Assembly: GCF_002127265.1 (NCBI RefSeq)
Contig: NZ_NFUU01000003.1
Span: forward strand, 124,001-188,000
Length of the DNA: 64,000 nucleotides
Direction of reading: 5' to 3'
Origin: Hydrogenophaga sp. IBVHS1
Lineage (GTDB): Bacteria; Pseudomonadota; Gammaproteobacteria; Burkholderiales; Burkholderiaceae_C
Part shown: positions 1-10,674 of the stretch, piece by piece
How the letters are laid out: each line of letters begins with the position of its first letter
How positions within the stretch are numbered: the first letter of the stretch is position 1
Position numbers and translations under genes: made by a program
Notes under the pieces: generated by a model
Database searches by the model: none
Told to the model about the DNA's origin: nothing
The model's input: only the letters and a program-made list of their open reading frames with translations

Positions 1-315
1 AGATTGCACTCGGGCGACAACAGTTAATGTTGGCTGAGATGCGATAAGTTTTGTGCTTATTCGCTGAACGAGGTGAATAGAACCGACCAAAACTCTGTTG
101 GGAAATGTACTGCTGAACTCTAAATGCCCCTCCCATGCAGGTGAATCTCTGTTTTGCATTTGATAAGTCTTCTGGCAAGTCCCGAACCGAGAAAGCAGGG
201 GGTGCCGCCCACCCTCTTTGGAAATTGCTGGGCAGCATCAACGGCGTTTTTGCTGCGCTGCAGCCAGCAATCCGGGGATGGGCGCTAAGCTTTCGCTGAA
301 CCACCCGACTCCTCC
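1..315. other. Upstream region without a recognised gene
   Basis: This stretch precedes the response regulator gene. I see no convincing coding frame. A weak hairpin (41-48 with 56-64, one bulge) has no T-run after it. The base composition is AT-richer than the coding regions, as expected for a promoter region. The ATG at 316 has a pyrimidine-rich sequence rather than a good Shine-Dalgarno site in front of it, so its translation may depend on other features. Confidence 0.5.
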
Positions 316-981
316 ATGCAGCCAAGTCCCTACGTCATCGTGCTCGACGACCACCCTCTGGTGGGCCGCGGCATGGCGCAGTACCTGCAGTCCATCCACC
401 CCGCTCTGACGGTGTGCGTGGCCGCCAGCTGGGACGAGGTGCAAGCGCTCCTGCGATCAAGCGGCTGCCCGCTGATGCTGGTGGCCGACGTCTGGCTGGC
501 CGATAGCAGCAGCCTGGGCTCGCTGGCGCAGTGGCGCTTGCATTGTGGTGAAACGCCGTGGCTGGCCATGAGCGGCGACGATGACCCCTCCGTGCAGCAA
601 CGCGTGCGGGATTCAGGCGCGCAGGGCTTCGTGCACAAACAGGCCACGCCCGAGTTGTTTGGTCGCGCATTTGCAGCCTTGCTGGCGGGTCAGCGCTGGT
701 TCGAGTCCGATGCATCGCACTCCGGCTCTGCACCCCGCTCGCGCGAATGGGAAGTTACGCCCGCTGAACTGGGCCTGACGCCGCGACAGGGCGAGATCCT
801 GGCCCTGGTGCTGCGCGGCCTGCCCAACAAGCGCATTGCGTTGACGCTTGATCTGTCTGAAAGCACGGTGAAAGAACACCTCACCGGCATTCTGGAACGC
901 CTGGGGGTGAAAACCCGGGTCGAGATACTGACCCACCTGCGTGGACGGCGGCTGGTTCTGGAGCCACCGCCGTGCGCATGA
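316..981 (+). CDS. LuxR/NarL-family response regulator
   Basis: A 221-residue two-component response regulator. The receiver domain (about residues 6-120) has the acidic pair D11-D12, the probable phosphoacceptor D58 in LVADVWL and the conserved K108. A LuxR-type helix-turn-helix follows at about 153-210 (LTPRQGEIL, then SESTVKEHL). The length is normal for the family. Its stop overlaps the start of the hybrid histidine kinase as ATGA, so the two are almost certainly cognate. The target genes are not evident; the ankyrin and BamE-like genes downstream belong to the same transcription unit. Confidence 0.9.
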   Translation: MQPSPYVIVLDDHPLVGRGMAQYLQSIHPALTVCVAASWDEVQALLRSSGCPLMLVADVWLADSSSLGSLAQWRLHCGETPWLAMSGDDDPSVQQRVRDSGAQGFVHKQATPELFGRAFAALLAGQRWFESDASHSGSAPRSREWEVTPAELGLTPRQGEILALVLRGLPNKRIALTLDLSESTVKEHLTGILERLGVKTRVEILTHLRGRRLVLEPPPCA

Positions 982-2747
982 CCGAAACCTTCGGTCCAAT
1001 GCTGCCCGTCGACACCGGCGATCTGTCGGCCACCGGCAGGGTCCAGATGCTGGATCTGACCTTCGCCCGTCACCGTCTCGGCATTGCGATCATGCCGTTC
1101 GTGGCTGTGCCGCTGGTGTGGTTCCTGTCGCGGCTGCAGGACGCCACATGGTTGGCCGTATGGGCCGGATTCTTCGTTGTGTTTGCGCTGGCGATGCTGG
1201 TCATCGGGCGGCGCTTTGCGCGCGACCTGAAAACGCTCGACGCCGGGTGTGTACTGCGCAAGTGGCAGCACCGCATCGAGCACATCGCGCTGTTGCATGG
1301 AGCGGGTCTGAGCGCGTCCGTGGTGCTCACGGCGGGGCGAGCTCCTTATGAGTTCGAGTTGTTGCTGTTTGCGTCGATGGCCTGCATCGCAGCAGCCAAT
1401 GCCACCCATCAGAACGCGACGATGAGCGTCTTTCTGCGCTTCTTCTTCGCCGGCTGGGTCACATGCACCTTGCTAAGCGTCTGGGCGTTTCCGGCGCATT
1501 GGCCGTATGTATTACCGCTGTGTGTGCTGTTCACCTTTGGGGTGTACCGGGACGCCCTCATCGCCCACCGCTTCTTCGTGGACCAGGTGCGGCTGGAGGA
1601 ACGCAGTCAGCAGCTGATCGAACAGCTCAAGGCAGCTCGGCAAGGCGCCGAGCTTGCACTGCAGGAGAAAAACCTCTTCCTGTCCACCGCCAGCCACGAC
1701 CTGCGTCAGCCGATTCACGCCATGTCCTTGCTGGTGGAAGCCATTGCCCAGCGCAACCGGGAGCCGGGGCTCATGCCGCTGCTGGCCGATCTGAAGACCG
1801 GCATGGATTCGATGAATTTCATGTTCACCTCCTTGCTCGATCTGACCCGGCTGGAGAACGGCATCGTCGAGCAGCGTGCGGCCCCGGTGGCACTCAAGGG
1901 TTTGCTGCGCGACACCGCAACTCTGTTCAGGGAGCAGGCGGGCCAGCGCGGTCTGGCGCTGCGCATTCGGTTGCCGCGTCAGGAAGCCCACGTGTGGGCC
2001 GATCCGAGCCTGCTGCGCCAGGCGCTGGTCAACCTGGTGCACAACGCGCTGCGCTACACCGAGCGGGGTGGCATCCTGATCGGCTTGCGGCGGCGCGATT
2101 CGCATTGGCAGGTCGAGGTTTGGGATACAGGCGTGGGCATCGCAGAAGCCGACGGGCCACAGATCTTTTCCCCGTACTTCCGCAACGAGCACGCCTGGCG
2201 CCTGGACAGTGCAGGTCATGGCCTGGGGCTGGCGGTGGTGGCGCGCTGCGCGAGACTCATGGATGCGACCTTGGGTTTTCAGTCGCACCTCGGCCGGGGC
2301 TCGCGGTTCTGGCTGCGGCTGCCGGTGCATGTGGCGCCGGCCCATCGGAATCAGCCTGAAGTGGAGACATCGACACCGTTGCCACAGCTGGATGGTTGCT
2401 GCCTGGTGCTCGATGACGACCCTCAAGTGCTGACCGCCTGGAAGGCCTTACTGGAAGGGTGGGGCGTGAGCGGCCGATTCGCCACCACAGCCGGGGATGC
2501 GCTGCAACACTTGGACGCCGGCTTCATCCCCGATGCGGTGTTTTGCGACCAGCGACTTCGCTCGGGTGAAAGCGGGTTCGAGATCCTCAAGATGGTGCTG
2601 GCCCGCTGCCCACAGGCCGGGGGGGCCATGGTCAGCGGGGAGTTTTCATCACCGGACTTGCAGGAGGCCGAACGGGAGGGCTATCTGGTGCTATACAAAC
2701 CCCTCGATCCTGTTGTGCTGCACGCCTTGTTATCAACGTGGCTCTGA
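978..2747 (+). CDS. Membrane hybrid sensor histidine kinase
   Basis: About 589 residues. The ATG at 978 overlaps the previous stop as ATGA and is preferred over an in-frame GTG at 972. The first ~195 residues hold about six hydrophobic segments and no obvious periplasmic sensor domain. A short linker leads to a HisKA box with the phosphoryl-accepting H240 in ASHDLRQP, then an HATPase_c domain (N-box LVNLVHNALRYT, G-boxes DTGVGI and GHGLGLAV). A C-terminal receiver starts near residue 474, with DDD, phosphoacceptor D524 in FCDQRL and K574. The architecture (membrane input, kinase, attached receiver) is that of an RpfC-like or orphan hybrid kinase. The signal is unknown. Confidence 0.9.
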   Translation: MTETFGPMLPVDTGDLSATGRVQMLDLTFARHRLGIAIMPFVAVPLVWFLSRLQDATWLAVWAGFFVVFALAMLVIGRRFARDLKTLDAGCVLRKWQHRIEHIALLHGAGLSASVVLTAGRAPYEFELLLFASMACIAAANATHQNATMSVFLRFFFAGWVTCTLLSVWAFPAHWPYVLPLCVLFTFGVYRDALIAHRFFVDQVRLEERSQQLIEQLKAARQGAELALQEKNLFLSTASHDLRQPIHAMSLLVEAIAQRNREPGLMPLLADLKTGMDSMNFMFTSLLDLTRLENGIVEQRAAPVALKGLLRDTATLFREQAGQRGLALRIRLPRQEAHVWADPSLLRQALVNLVHNALRYTERGGILIGLRRRDSHWQVEVWDTGVGIAEADGPQIFSPYFRNEHAWRLDSAGHGLGLAVVARCARLMDATLGFQSHLGRGSRFWLRLPVHVAPAHRNQPEVETSTPLPQLDGCCLVLDDDPQVLTAWKALLEGWGVSGRFATTAGDALQHLDAGFIPDAVFCDQRLRSGESGFEILKMVLARCPQAGGAMVSGEFSSPDLQEAEREGYLVLYKPLDPVVLHALLSTWL

Positions 2748-2763
2748 TCTGACTGGAGGACCT

Positions 2764-3123
2764 ATGGATGGAGGCAACTGGAAAGAGATGTTTGCAGCCG
2801 CTGAAGAGGGTGATCTAGCTTTGCTCAAGTACCACGTCAGCCGCGGTGTCGATGTGAACTATGCCCATCCCGAATTTCTGTCCACGCCTTTGGTGGCGAC
2901 CATCCTCGCTGGACAGGAGGAGGTTGCCCATTTTTTGCTGGCTGCCGGGGCCGACCCCACCTTGCATTCCGAGTTTGATGGCCTGACTCCTGTGCAAGCA
3001 GCGCGGCGTGTCGGCTGGACGGGGCTGGAGGACAAGCTGGTGGCTCTCGGAGCCCAGTCTCTTCCTCGCGCGGCGGCGGGCAAGAGTTGGTTCGGCAGGC
3101 TATTCAGCCGGTCTGACTCATGA
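2764..3123 (+). CDS. Small ankyrin-repeat protein
   Basis: A 119-residue protein. The start is fixed by GGAGG a few bases before the ATG at 2764. About three ankyrin units are readable: an N-terminal one (MFAAAEEGDLALLKYHVSRG), a second (TPLVATILAGQEEVAHFLLAAGADP) written here only in outline, and a third (GLTPVQAARRVGWTGLEDKL). There is no signal peptide or membrane segment, so it is probably a cytoplasmic protein-binding module. It lies 16 bp after the kinase and overlaps the next gene as ATGA, so it is likely co-expressed with the two-component system. Its partner is unknown. Confidence 0.8.
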   Translation: MDGGNWKEMFAAAEEGDLALLKYHVSRGVDVNYAHPEFLSTPLVATILAGQEEVAHFLLAAGADPTLHSEFDGLTPVQAARRVGWTGLEDKLVALGAQSLPRAAAGKSWFGRLFSRSDS

Positions 3124-3446
3124 AGACAACTTCGATCGAAAGGTTCAACTTGAAACCCATGACCTCACTCGAATGTGTCGGTGTGTGTCTGCTCGCGTTG
3201 GCCAGCACATCGAGCTTGGCCGCGGACGCCGGAGAACGCAGGTTCATTCGGAAAGGCATGGACGAGGGGGAGGTGGTGCTGAAGATCGGCAAGCCCGACC
3301 ACGAAGCTTTCCAACGTGTTGTCAGAGGTCAACCCGAAGAAATAATCTGGACTTACTTTCCCCACGCGCGAGACCCTCAGACCATGACGATCATCACCTT
3401 TCATGGGGGCATGGTTACACGCGTCGACCGCAAGATTGCCAGGTGA
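3120..3446 (+). CDS. Exported BamE/DUF2845-like small protein
   Basis: 108 residues from the ATG that overlaps the ankyrin stop as ATGA. An internal ATG (residue 14) would give a more typical signal peptide, MTSLECVGVCLLALASTSSL, cleaved near LAADA. The mature part resembles the SmpA/OmlA/BamE-type fold: RFIRKGMDEGEVVLKIGKPD followed by IIWTYFP. Such domains are usually periplasmic or outer-membrane associated. It has no lipobox cysteine at the cleavage site, so it is probably a soluble periplasmic protein. It ends the four-gene chain that starts with the response regulator. The function is not known. Confidence 0.7.
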   Translation: MKTTSIERFNLKPMTSLECVGVCLLALASTSSLAADAGERRFIRKGMDEGEVVLKIGKPDHEAFQRVVRGQPEEIIWTYFPHARDPQTMTIITFHGGMVTRVDRKIAR

Positions 3447-3537
3447 TGTGATAGTGCACACGGTGAGATGGTCAGCGAGTCCACCCCCACTCCCGCCAGT
3501 CTTCATTAGCCCATGTCCCGTGCTCCAACCCAGTGAG

Positions 3538-4461
3538 TCAAAACACGGCTTGGAGACCGGTGCGGTATGAGGTTGCCACAGCGCCAAAGGCCGCAGTCAT
3601 CCTCGCGCTGCTGAACACATAAGGTCGCTCGAACTGGTACATCATTTCCTGGTTCTCCCGGAAGACGGGCTGGTACATCGCCATGATCTTCAAGATCCAG
3701 CGTGGCGCCACCTGTAGCCTGAAAGGCCGTCCTGTTGCATGGCATGCAAGGGCGACGAACTCGTTCCCTGTCAGGAGTTCGGCGCTGGTCAATGCGTGCC
3801 AGGTATGACCCCAGGCAGTGGGACTGTCGACCAACATCGCCAGCGAACGAGCAATGTCCGGCAGGTATGAAAACGAATGCAATCTGCCTGGATCACCCAG
3901 CCACTGTGGGGTTTTCCCTTGGCGCAGACGATTGAGTACGGCCGTGTCGAAGAACGCATGATTGGGTAAAGTCCCATCGATCCCGTAAAAATCAGCCGAG
4001 CGGACTATTTGCGCCACGATCTGATCGGTTCGCATCGCTGACAGCAGTGTGGTGGCAACCGTGGCACGTACCTCCCCCTTGCGACTGCACGGATTGAACG
4101 GTGTGTGCTCCGTCATCGGACCCTCGACCAGTCCGTAGGCATACACGTTGTCCAAGAACACCAGCCGGGCCTTGTGCTGGATACAGGCGTCAATCACATT
4201 GGCCATCACCCTTGGCCATTGCTCCTTCCACGTCCGCGTGTCGTAAGGCAGTCCGGCGACCAAGTAGGCAACGTCGCTTCCCTCGACTGCACGAGCAGTC
4301 GCGCGAGCGTCCAGCAAATCTGCTGTCATGCAGGAATCAGTGGCGTTCACTTTCCTGGGTGAGCGGCTAACCTGGCGAATCTGAATACTGGCAGAAAAGA
4401 GCTGCCGCGACAGTACGACAGCCAGCGGTCCATTGGCCCCAAGGATGGTGTGTAACGTCAT
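3538..4461 (-). CDS. NAD(P)-dependent epimerase/dehydratase-like protein
   Basis: A 307-residue extended short-chain dehydrogenase. The N-terminal Rossmann motif is GANGPLA, where the last Gly of GxxGxxG is replaced by Ala. A sheet with VAYLVAGLPYDTRTW follows, then the region LVFLDNVYAYG, whose Tyr is a candidate catalytic residue. The middle part (IVRSADFYG, LHSFSYLPDIARSLAML) matches the NmrA/epimerase type acting on an NAD(P) cofactor. The substrate is unknown. It is transcribed divergently from the AraC regulator at 4979 with a 517-bp gap, so control by that regulator is possible but unproven. Confidence 0.75.
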   Translation of the reverse strand: MTLHTILGANGPLAVVLSRQLFSASIQIRQVSRSPRKVNATDSCMTADLLDARATARAVEGSDVAYLVAGLPYDTRTWKEQWPRVMANVIDACIQHKARLVFLDNVYAYGLVEGPMTEHTPFNPCSRKGEVRATVATTLLSAMRTDQIVAQIVRSADFYGIDGTLPNHAFFDTAVLNRLRQGKTPQWLGDPGRLHSFSYLPDIARSLAMLVDSPTAWGHTWHALTSAELLTGNEFVALACHATGRPFRLQVAPRWILKIMAMYQPVFRENQEMMYQFERPYVFSSARMTAAFGAVATSYRTGLQAVF

Positions 4462-4978
4462 GGAAATAATTGAAGCGCAACACTCGTATCTGCGCGGGTT
4501 GGAGAGTCAAACGCAAGCAGCTGGTACTCAGTTGCGATGACATTGAATCTTGCCCAGCCCGGTGCAATCCATGAACCCTCCTTAAGTAGGGAGAGATTGG
4601 GCACTTCAGCAGAGGCTCAGTTCGGGATATCGTTTCAGTTCTGGAAATGCACTTTTGGCCTCAAGACACACTGTCAGGCCGATTTCTTTCACAAGACGGC
4701 AATGACGAGCTCTAAGCTCAATGCCTCCAACCGGTCAGGATGCGGGTGCATGGCGGTTCGCACAGGTAGCCTGAGAACCCGCTCGATGAGCGGCACCACG
4801 CGCCGCCACTCTCATAGCCATTGGCAGAGGAACGGCGGCGACAATGCAAAAGACTTGAGCTGTTCGGGTCCTACAGCGACAGGCTTGCGGAATAGCGCCG
4901 GTGGCGCACTCTCGGCCCAGATGTCCATCACGAAAAACCGACCTCCGAACGCAGCCGTGGGCTGCCCTGAGGAAGACC
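4462..4978. other. Long divergent intergenic region
   Basis: 517 bp between the epimerase-like gene and the AraC gene. It must hold both promoters. I see no RNA gene. On the minus strand at 4689-4811 a 40-codon stop-to-stop frame without a start has a protein-like composition (EWRRVVPLIERVLRLPVRTA at its beginning), which could be a decayed 3' gene end; this is weak. A small imperfect inverted repeat (CTCC and GGGAG) lies near 4577-4593. Confidence 0.4.
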
Positions 4979-5764
4979 ATGAAGTCCGCTCCCTACTCCC
5001 CTGTCATCGACGGCTTCTCCCAGCGCGGTGCAGCGGTGCGCTACGCCGAGCAGCCGCCAACGCAAGACCTTGCCGACGTGGTACACGTTTTCTGGCAATT
5101 GCGCACGCTTGCTCCGTTGCCTGCTGACTTCTACTACCACGCAGTGCCGGACGCGTGCGTGAACCTGCTGTTCAACCAGATCGATACCGAAGTGGCCGGG
5201 GTCACGGCTCTGCACACCGAGGCCATCACGCTCAACCTGGGAACCGTTTTCCACTACGTCGGGGTGCAATTCTTTCCCGGTGCGTGGCAAGGTGATCGCG
5301 ATGAGATCCAAGACCGCTACGTGGGGACCGCCTACCAGGGCGTCCTGCCCCTGGTGCGCATCAACCGGCAACTCGCGGGGCTGGACTTCGACGCAATGGG
5401 TCCGGTGCTGGCCGACCTAGTGAGGTGGTGCATCGCAAAGGGACTGGTAAGAGGCCATCCGCTGACGACCGCTATTCTGTCGCGGCTTGACGCCATTCGC
5501 ACGGTGGCTGACATGGCGGCGCTGGCGGGCTTGTCGACGCGGCAGCTGCAGCGCACGCTGAGGCAGATCACTGGGTTTGCACCCCACGATCTGCTCAAAG
5601 TGCTGCGGCTGCAGCAATCCTTTCGGCGCCATCATCTCGACCTGTATGCCGATCAATCGCACTTCACCCATGCCTTCCGAGACGCCATCGGCTACACGCC
5701 TGGCCAATACCGTAAGGCCTTTGGCGTCCGATTTCTACAAGACGGCAACGAGCGCAGTGACTAG
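4979..5764 (+). CDS. AraC-family transcriptional regulator
   Basis: 261 residues from the ATG at 4979, which has GAGGA about 8 bases upstream; a longer frame from 4901 has no such site. The N-terminal ~150 residues form the DUF6597-type sensor domain seen in many AraC proteins (FYYHAVPDACVNLLF, VGVQFFPGAW). The C-terminal ~100 residues carry two helix-turn-helix units (MAALAGLSTRQLQRTLRQIT, and YADQSHFTHAFRDAIGYTPG). The VOC protein gene lies 33 bp downstream on the same strand and is probably co-transcribed. The effector is unknown. Confidence 0.85.
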   Translation: MKSAPYSPVIDGFSQRGAAVRYAEQPPTQDLADVVHVFWQLRTLAPLPADFYYHAVPDACVNLLFNQIDTEVAGVTALHTEAITLNLGTVFHYVGVQFFPGAWQGDRDEIQDRYVGTAYQGVLPLVRINRQLAGLDFDAMGPVLADLVRWCIAKGLVRGHPLTTAILSRLDAIRTVADMAALAGLSTRQLQRTLRQITGFAPHDLLKVLRLQQSFRRHHLDLYADQSHFTHAFRDAIGYTPGQYRKAFGVRFLQDGNERSD

Positions 5765-5797
5765 TCTGGCAGCTCCCTTTTCATTCAGGAGCATGCG

Positions 5798-6178
5798 ATG
5801 CAAAAGCCCAACGCAATTGGCTGGTTCGACCTCTACGTAGACGACATGGGTCGCGCCACTACCTTCTACGAGACCGTCTTCCAGCGCCGGCTGGACCCCA
5901 TCGGGGACCCGACCGGCGAAACGGTTATGCATAGCTTTCCAGCCGACATGGGCGTCTACGGCGCTGGCGGCGCACTGGTGCGTTCGCCGCATGGCCGCCC
6001 GGGCTCGGGGGGCACCATGATCTATTTCAGCGTGGACGACTGCGCGATAGAGGCTGACCGCGTGTCGGAGGCCGGCGGGCGATTGCTGCGCCCCAAGTTC
6101 TCTATCGGCGAATTCGGCTGGGTTGCCCTGTGCGCCGACACCGAAGGTAATCCGTTCGGGCTGAGCTCGATGCGCTGA
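5798..6178 (+). CDS. VOC-family (glyoxalase-like) protein
   Basis: 126 residues, with CAGGAG upstream of the ATG. The opening NAIGWFDLYVDDMGRATTFY and the close of the fold, FGWVALCADTEGNPFGLSS, are typical of the single-domain vicinal oxygen chelate family (PhnB/glyoxalase subgroup). Members bind a metal and act as dioxygenases, isomerases or resistance proteins; the substrate cannot be read from the sequence. It follows the AraC regulator closely, a common pair in Burkholderiales. Confidence 0.8.
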   Translation: MQKPNAIGWFDLYVDDMGRATTFYETVFQRRLDPIGDPTGETVMHSFPADMGVYGAGGALVRSPHGRPGSGGTMIYFSVDDCAIEADRVSEAGGRLLRPKFSIGEFGWVALCADTEGNPFGLSSMR

Positions 6179-6562
6179 GAGTCGGCGGCCTGATTCTTCA
6201 CCGCCGCGGACTGCCTGCGGTAGGCTGCGGTGCAGCGGTCAATGAGGAGTACCCGCTCTTGGCCCAATCGAGAAGTCTAGCCATGCTCATCGCAGGTTGC
6301 TACCCATCAAGTGAGTAGCAACAAGGGTTGCCAGCTGGTTGGGTGGCCGGTCTTGGTGGTACAGCTGCCGTGCGGATGGAGGCAATTGAACGGCTGGTGA
6401 TGGCCGCTGCGATCTTTCAAAGCGATGCGCCCGAATGACTCAGTTCAGTCTGAAGCAGCCTTCCGATCACCCCACCCCCGACACATTCCATCCGAAAATA
6501 AAGGCCCTGGAAGCATCACTTCCAGGGCCTTCGCTCTTCTCCCCCTACTCGTCAACCGAAGA
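6179..6562. other. Intergenic region with a hairpin and a terminator
   Basis: 384 bp between convergent genes. It holds a perfect 8-bp stem with an 11-nt loop (6296-6303 with 6315-6322, arm GTTGCTAC) with no T-run, and the strong terminator at 6501-6531. I see no gene in it; the open frames are short and lack start signals. Confidence 0.5.
6501..6531 (-). terminator. Intrinsic terminator of the transporter/aldehyde dehydrogenase operon
   Basis: Perfect 13-bp stem (6501-6513 with 6519-6531, arm AAGGCCCTGGAAG) and a 5-nt loop. On the minus strand it is followed by a T-rich tract (TTTATTTT when read into the stem's last bases). It lies about 30 bp after the aldehyde dehydrogenase stop. Confidence 0.9.
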
Positions 6563-8017
6563 TCAGAACGGGTAGTGCCTCGGCGTCGTCTGCAACGTGA
6601 TCCACCGCAGTTCGGTGAACTCGGCAATTCCCGCCTTGCCGCCGAAGCGGCCGATGCCTGAGCCCTTCACGCCGCCAAACGGCATCTGCGCTTCGTCGTG
6701 CACGGTGGGGCCGTTCACGTGGCAGATGCCGGAGTCGATCTTGCGAGCGACGTTGAAGGCGCGGGCGATGTCGCCGCCGAACACGGCGGCGCTCAGGCCG
6801 TATTCGTTGTCGTTGGCGCAGGCAATGGCTTCTTCCACGCCCTTCACGCGCACCACGCATTTCACCGGGCCGAAGGTTTCTTCGTGGTAGATGCGCATGG
6901 CGGGGGTCACATGGTCGAGCACGGTGGCGGGCATCAGGGTGGTGTCGGCCTTGCCGCCGCACACCAGCTTGGCGCCCTTGGCCAGCGCGTCGTCGATCAG
7001 CGCGTTGCAGTGGTCCACCGTGCTCATGCCGATCACGGAGCCGAGCACCACGGGCTCGGGCTTGCGCGGGTCGCCGAGCGGCAGGGCCTTGGCTTTGTCG
7101 CTGAACTTTTTCACGAATTCGTCGGCGATTTTTTCGTCGACGATGAGGCGCTCGGTGCTCATGCAGATCTGGCCGCTGTTGGCGAAGCAGCCGAAGGCCG
7201 CGCCGTTGACGGCGTCTTCAATGTTGGCGTCGTCCAGAATCACCATGGGTGCCTTGCCGCCGAGTTCGAGCACCACGGGTTTCAAGTATTTCGCGCAGGT
7301 CATGGCAATGATCTTGCCGACCTTGGTGGACCCGGTGAAGTTCACGCGGCGCACGGCCGGGTGCGCCACCATGGCTTCCACCACGGCACCAGCATCGGCC
7401 GGGGCGTTGGTGATGTAGTTCACCACGCCGGGCGGAAAGCCGGCTTCCTGAAAGGCTTCGATGATGAGCTGGTGCGTGCGCGGGCAGTTCTCGCTGCCTT
7501 TCAGAATGACGGTGTTGCCACACGCGAGCGGCACGCAGATGGCGCGCACACCCAGGATGATGGGCGCGTTCCACGGCGCAATGCCCAGCACCACGCCGGC
7601 GGGCTGGCGCACGCCCATGGCCAGAGACCCGGGGACGTCCGAAGGAATCACTTCGCCCGCCACCTGCGTTGTGAGCGCGGCGGCCTCGCGGATCATGCCG
7701 GCGGCAAGGAACACGTTGAACCCGCCCCACATGCCGGTGGCACCGGTCTCGGCAGACACGGCTTCAATGAAAGCGGGCGTCTTGGCTTCCAGTGCATCGG
7801 CCGCTTTCAGCAGCAGCGCGCGGCGTTCGCCGGGGCCGGTCTCGCTCCAGGTGCGGAAGGCTTCGGCGGCGGCTTCCACCGCCATCACGGCGTCGGCTGG
7901 CGAGGCGGCGGGTGCGCGTGTGGCCACGCTGCCGTCGAGCGGGTTGCGGCGTTCGAAGGTGGCGCCTTTTTCGGCGGTGACCTTCAGGCCGTTGATGAGC
8001 ATGGACATGTCGGACAT
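6563..8017 (-). CDS. NAD(P)-dependent aldehyde dehydrogenase, salicylaldehyde/vanillin type
   Basis: 484 residues, full length for the family, with AAGGAG 8 bp before the ATG. It oxidises an aldehyde to the acid. Visible active-site features are PWN (N150), the general base E251 in ELGGKAP and the nucleophile C285 in NSGQICMS, which together are like the salicylaldehyde/vanillin dehydrogenase branch that acts on aromatic aldehydes. It is the last gene of the Liv-type transporter operon, 22 bp after the livF stop, and is followed by a terminator. The link to an imported aromatic compound is an inference from this position. Confidence 0.88.
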   Translation of the reverse strand: MSDMSMLINGLKVTAEKGATFERRNPLDGSVATRAPAASPADAVMAVEAAAEAFRTWSETGPGERRALLLKAADALEAKTPAFIEAVSAETGATGMWGGFNVFLAAGMIREAAALTTQVAGEVIPSDVPGSLAMGVRQPAGVVLGIAPWNAPIILGVRAICVPLACGNTVILKGSENCPRTHQLIIEAFQEAGFPPGVVNYITNAPADAGAVVEAMVAHPAVRRVNFTGSTKVGKIIAMTCAKYLKPVVLELGGKAPMVILDDANIEDAVNGAAFGCFANSGQICMSTERLIVDEKIADEFVKKFSDKAKALPLGDPRKPEPVVLGSVIGMSTVDHCNALIDDALAKGAKLVCGGKADTTLMPATVLDHVTPAMRIYHEETFGPVKCVVRVKGVEEAIACANDNEYGLSAAVFGGDIARAFNVARKIDSGICHVNGPTVHDEAQMPFGGVKGSGIGRFGGKAGIAEFTELRWITLQTTPRHYPF

Positions 8018-8039
8018 GGTGTTTTCTCCTTGGGATTTT

Positions 8040-9644
<1,605 letters not shown>

Positions 9645-9655
<11 letters not shown>

Positions 9656-10673
9656 TGCGGCGCTCCCGAAGTTGCTTCTCTCGCTGTTCGCGCCGCCTGG
9701 TTTCGCCGCTCAGGTCGTCCTTGATGTCCTTCCACCAGAGCTTGAAGCTGTCGCGCCAGGCGCGGAAGGTTTCGGTGCGCAGCGAAGCGAGGCCACCCGG
9801 CAGGTACAGCACCGAGAGAATCAGCAGCAGGCCGAGCGACATCATGTAGACCTGCGGCACCTGCAGGCGCAGCGTCTCGGCCAGCACGCTGAACACAATG
9901 GCCGCAATGAGCGGGCCCCAGAGCGTCATGGCGCCGCCAATCAGCGCGATCAACACAGTCTGGAAACCAATGAAGGGGTTGAACACGGTGTGCGGGTCGA
10001 TGTAGGTCCAGCGCACCGACATGGCTGCGCCCACGGCACCGGCCACAGCGGCCGTCAGCGCGAAGCCGGCGATCTTCACCAGGCGCGTGTTCACGCCCAG
10101 CGTCTGCGCGCGCTGCTCGTCGGCCCCGATGCCGAGCATGGCCAGGCCGAAGCGCGTGCGGCGGATGCCGATGGACAGCGCCACGGTGACCACCGCGAGG
10201 GTGAGCACGGTGAAGTAGATGGTGTCGCGATCGGGCACCACCATGAGCACGCGGCCCACGGTGCCGGTGACGCTCTTCTCGAAGTAGCTGATGGCGTGGC
10301 GGATCAGCTCGGTCATGCCGAAGGTGAGCACCGCAAAGTAGGTGCCGCGCAGGTGCAGCACGGCCGCGCCCATGACCACCGCCACGGCAGCGGCGATGAG
10401 TGCGCCCAGCCCAATGGCCTGAACCCACGGCACCGTTTCCAGCAGCAGCGCGCTGGTGTAGGCGCCAATGCCGAAGAAGGCCGAGGTGGCCAGCGAGAGG
10501 TAACGCGTGGTGCCGCAGAACAGCGCCCAGCTCGACGACAGCGCCACATACATCAGGCAGGTGAGCGCCATCGACACGACGAACTCGCTGGCGAAGCCCG
10601 GCAACGCGATGCACCAGCCGGTGAAGCCGAAAAGGACCAACAGGTCGCGGATGAGGAATTGACGCGAGTTCAT
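9645..10673 (-). CDS. livM: Branched-chain-amino-acid-type ABC permease LivM
   Basis: 342 residues from the ATG at 10673, one base after the livH stop; a TTG at 10700 would add nine charged residues and is less likely. The protein is a multi-spanning inner-membrane permease with the family sequence YLSLATSAFFGIGAYT and the LRGTYFAVLTFGMTEL block. It forms the pore with LivH. The C-terminal tail of ~40 residues is very basic and acidic (KLWWKDIKDDLSGETRRREQ) and longer than usual. Confidence 0.9.
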
Positions 10674-10674
10674 C

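Noticed and set aside
4689-4811. 40-codon protein-like minus-strand frame
   Set aside because: No start codon, no family recognised; could be a decayed gene end but chance is likely in GC-rich DNA.
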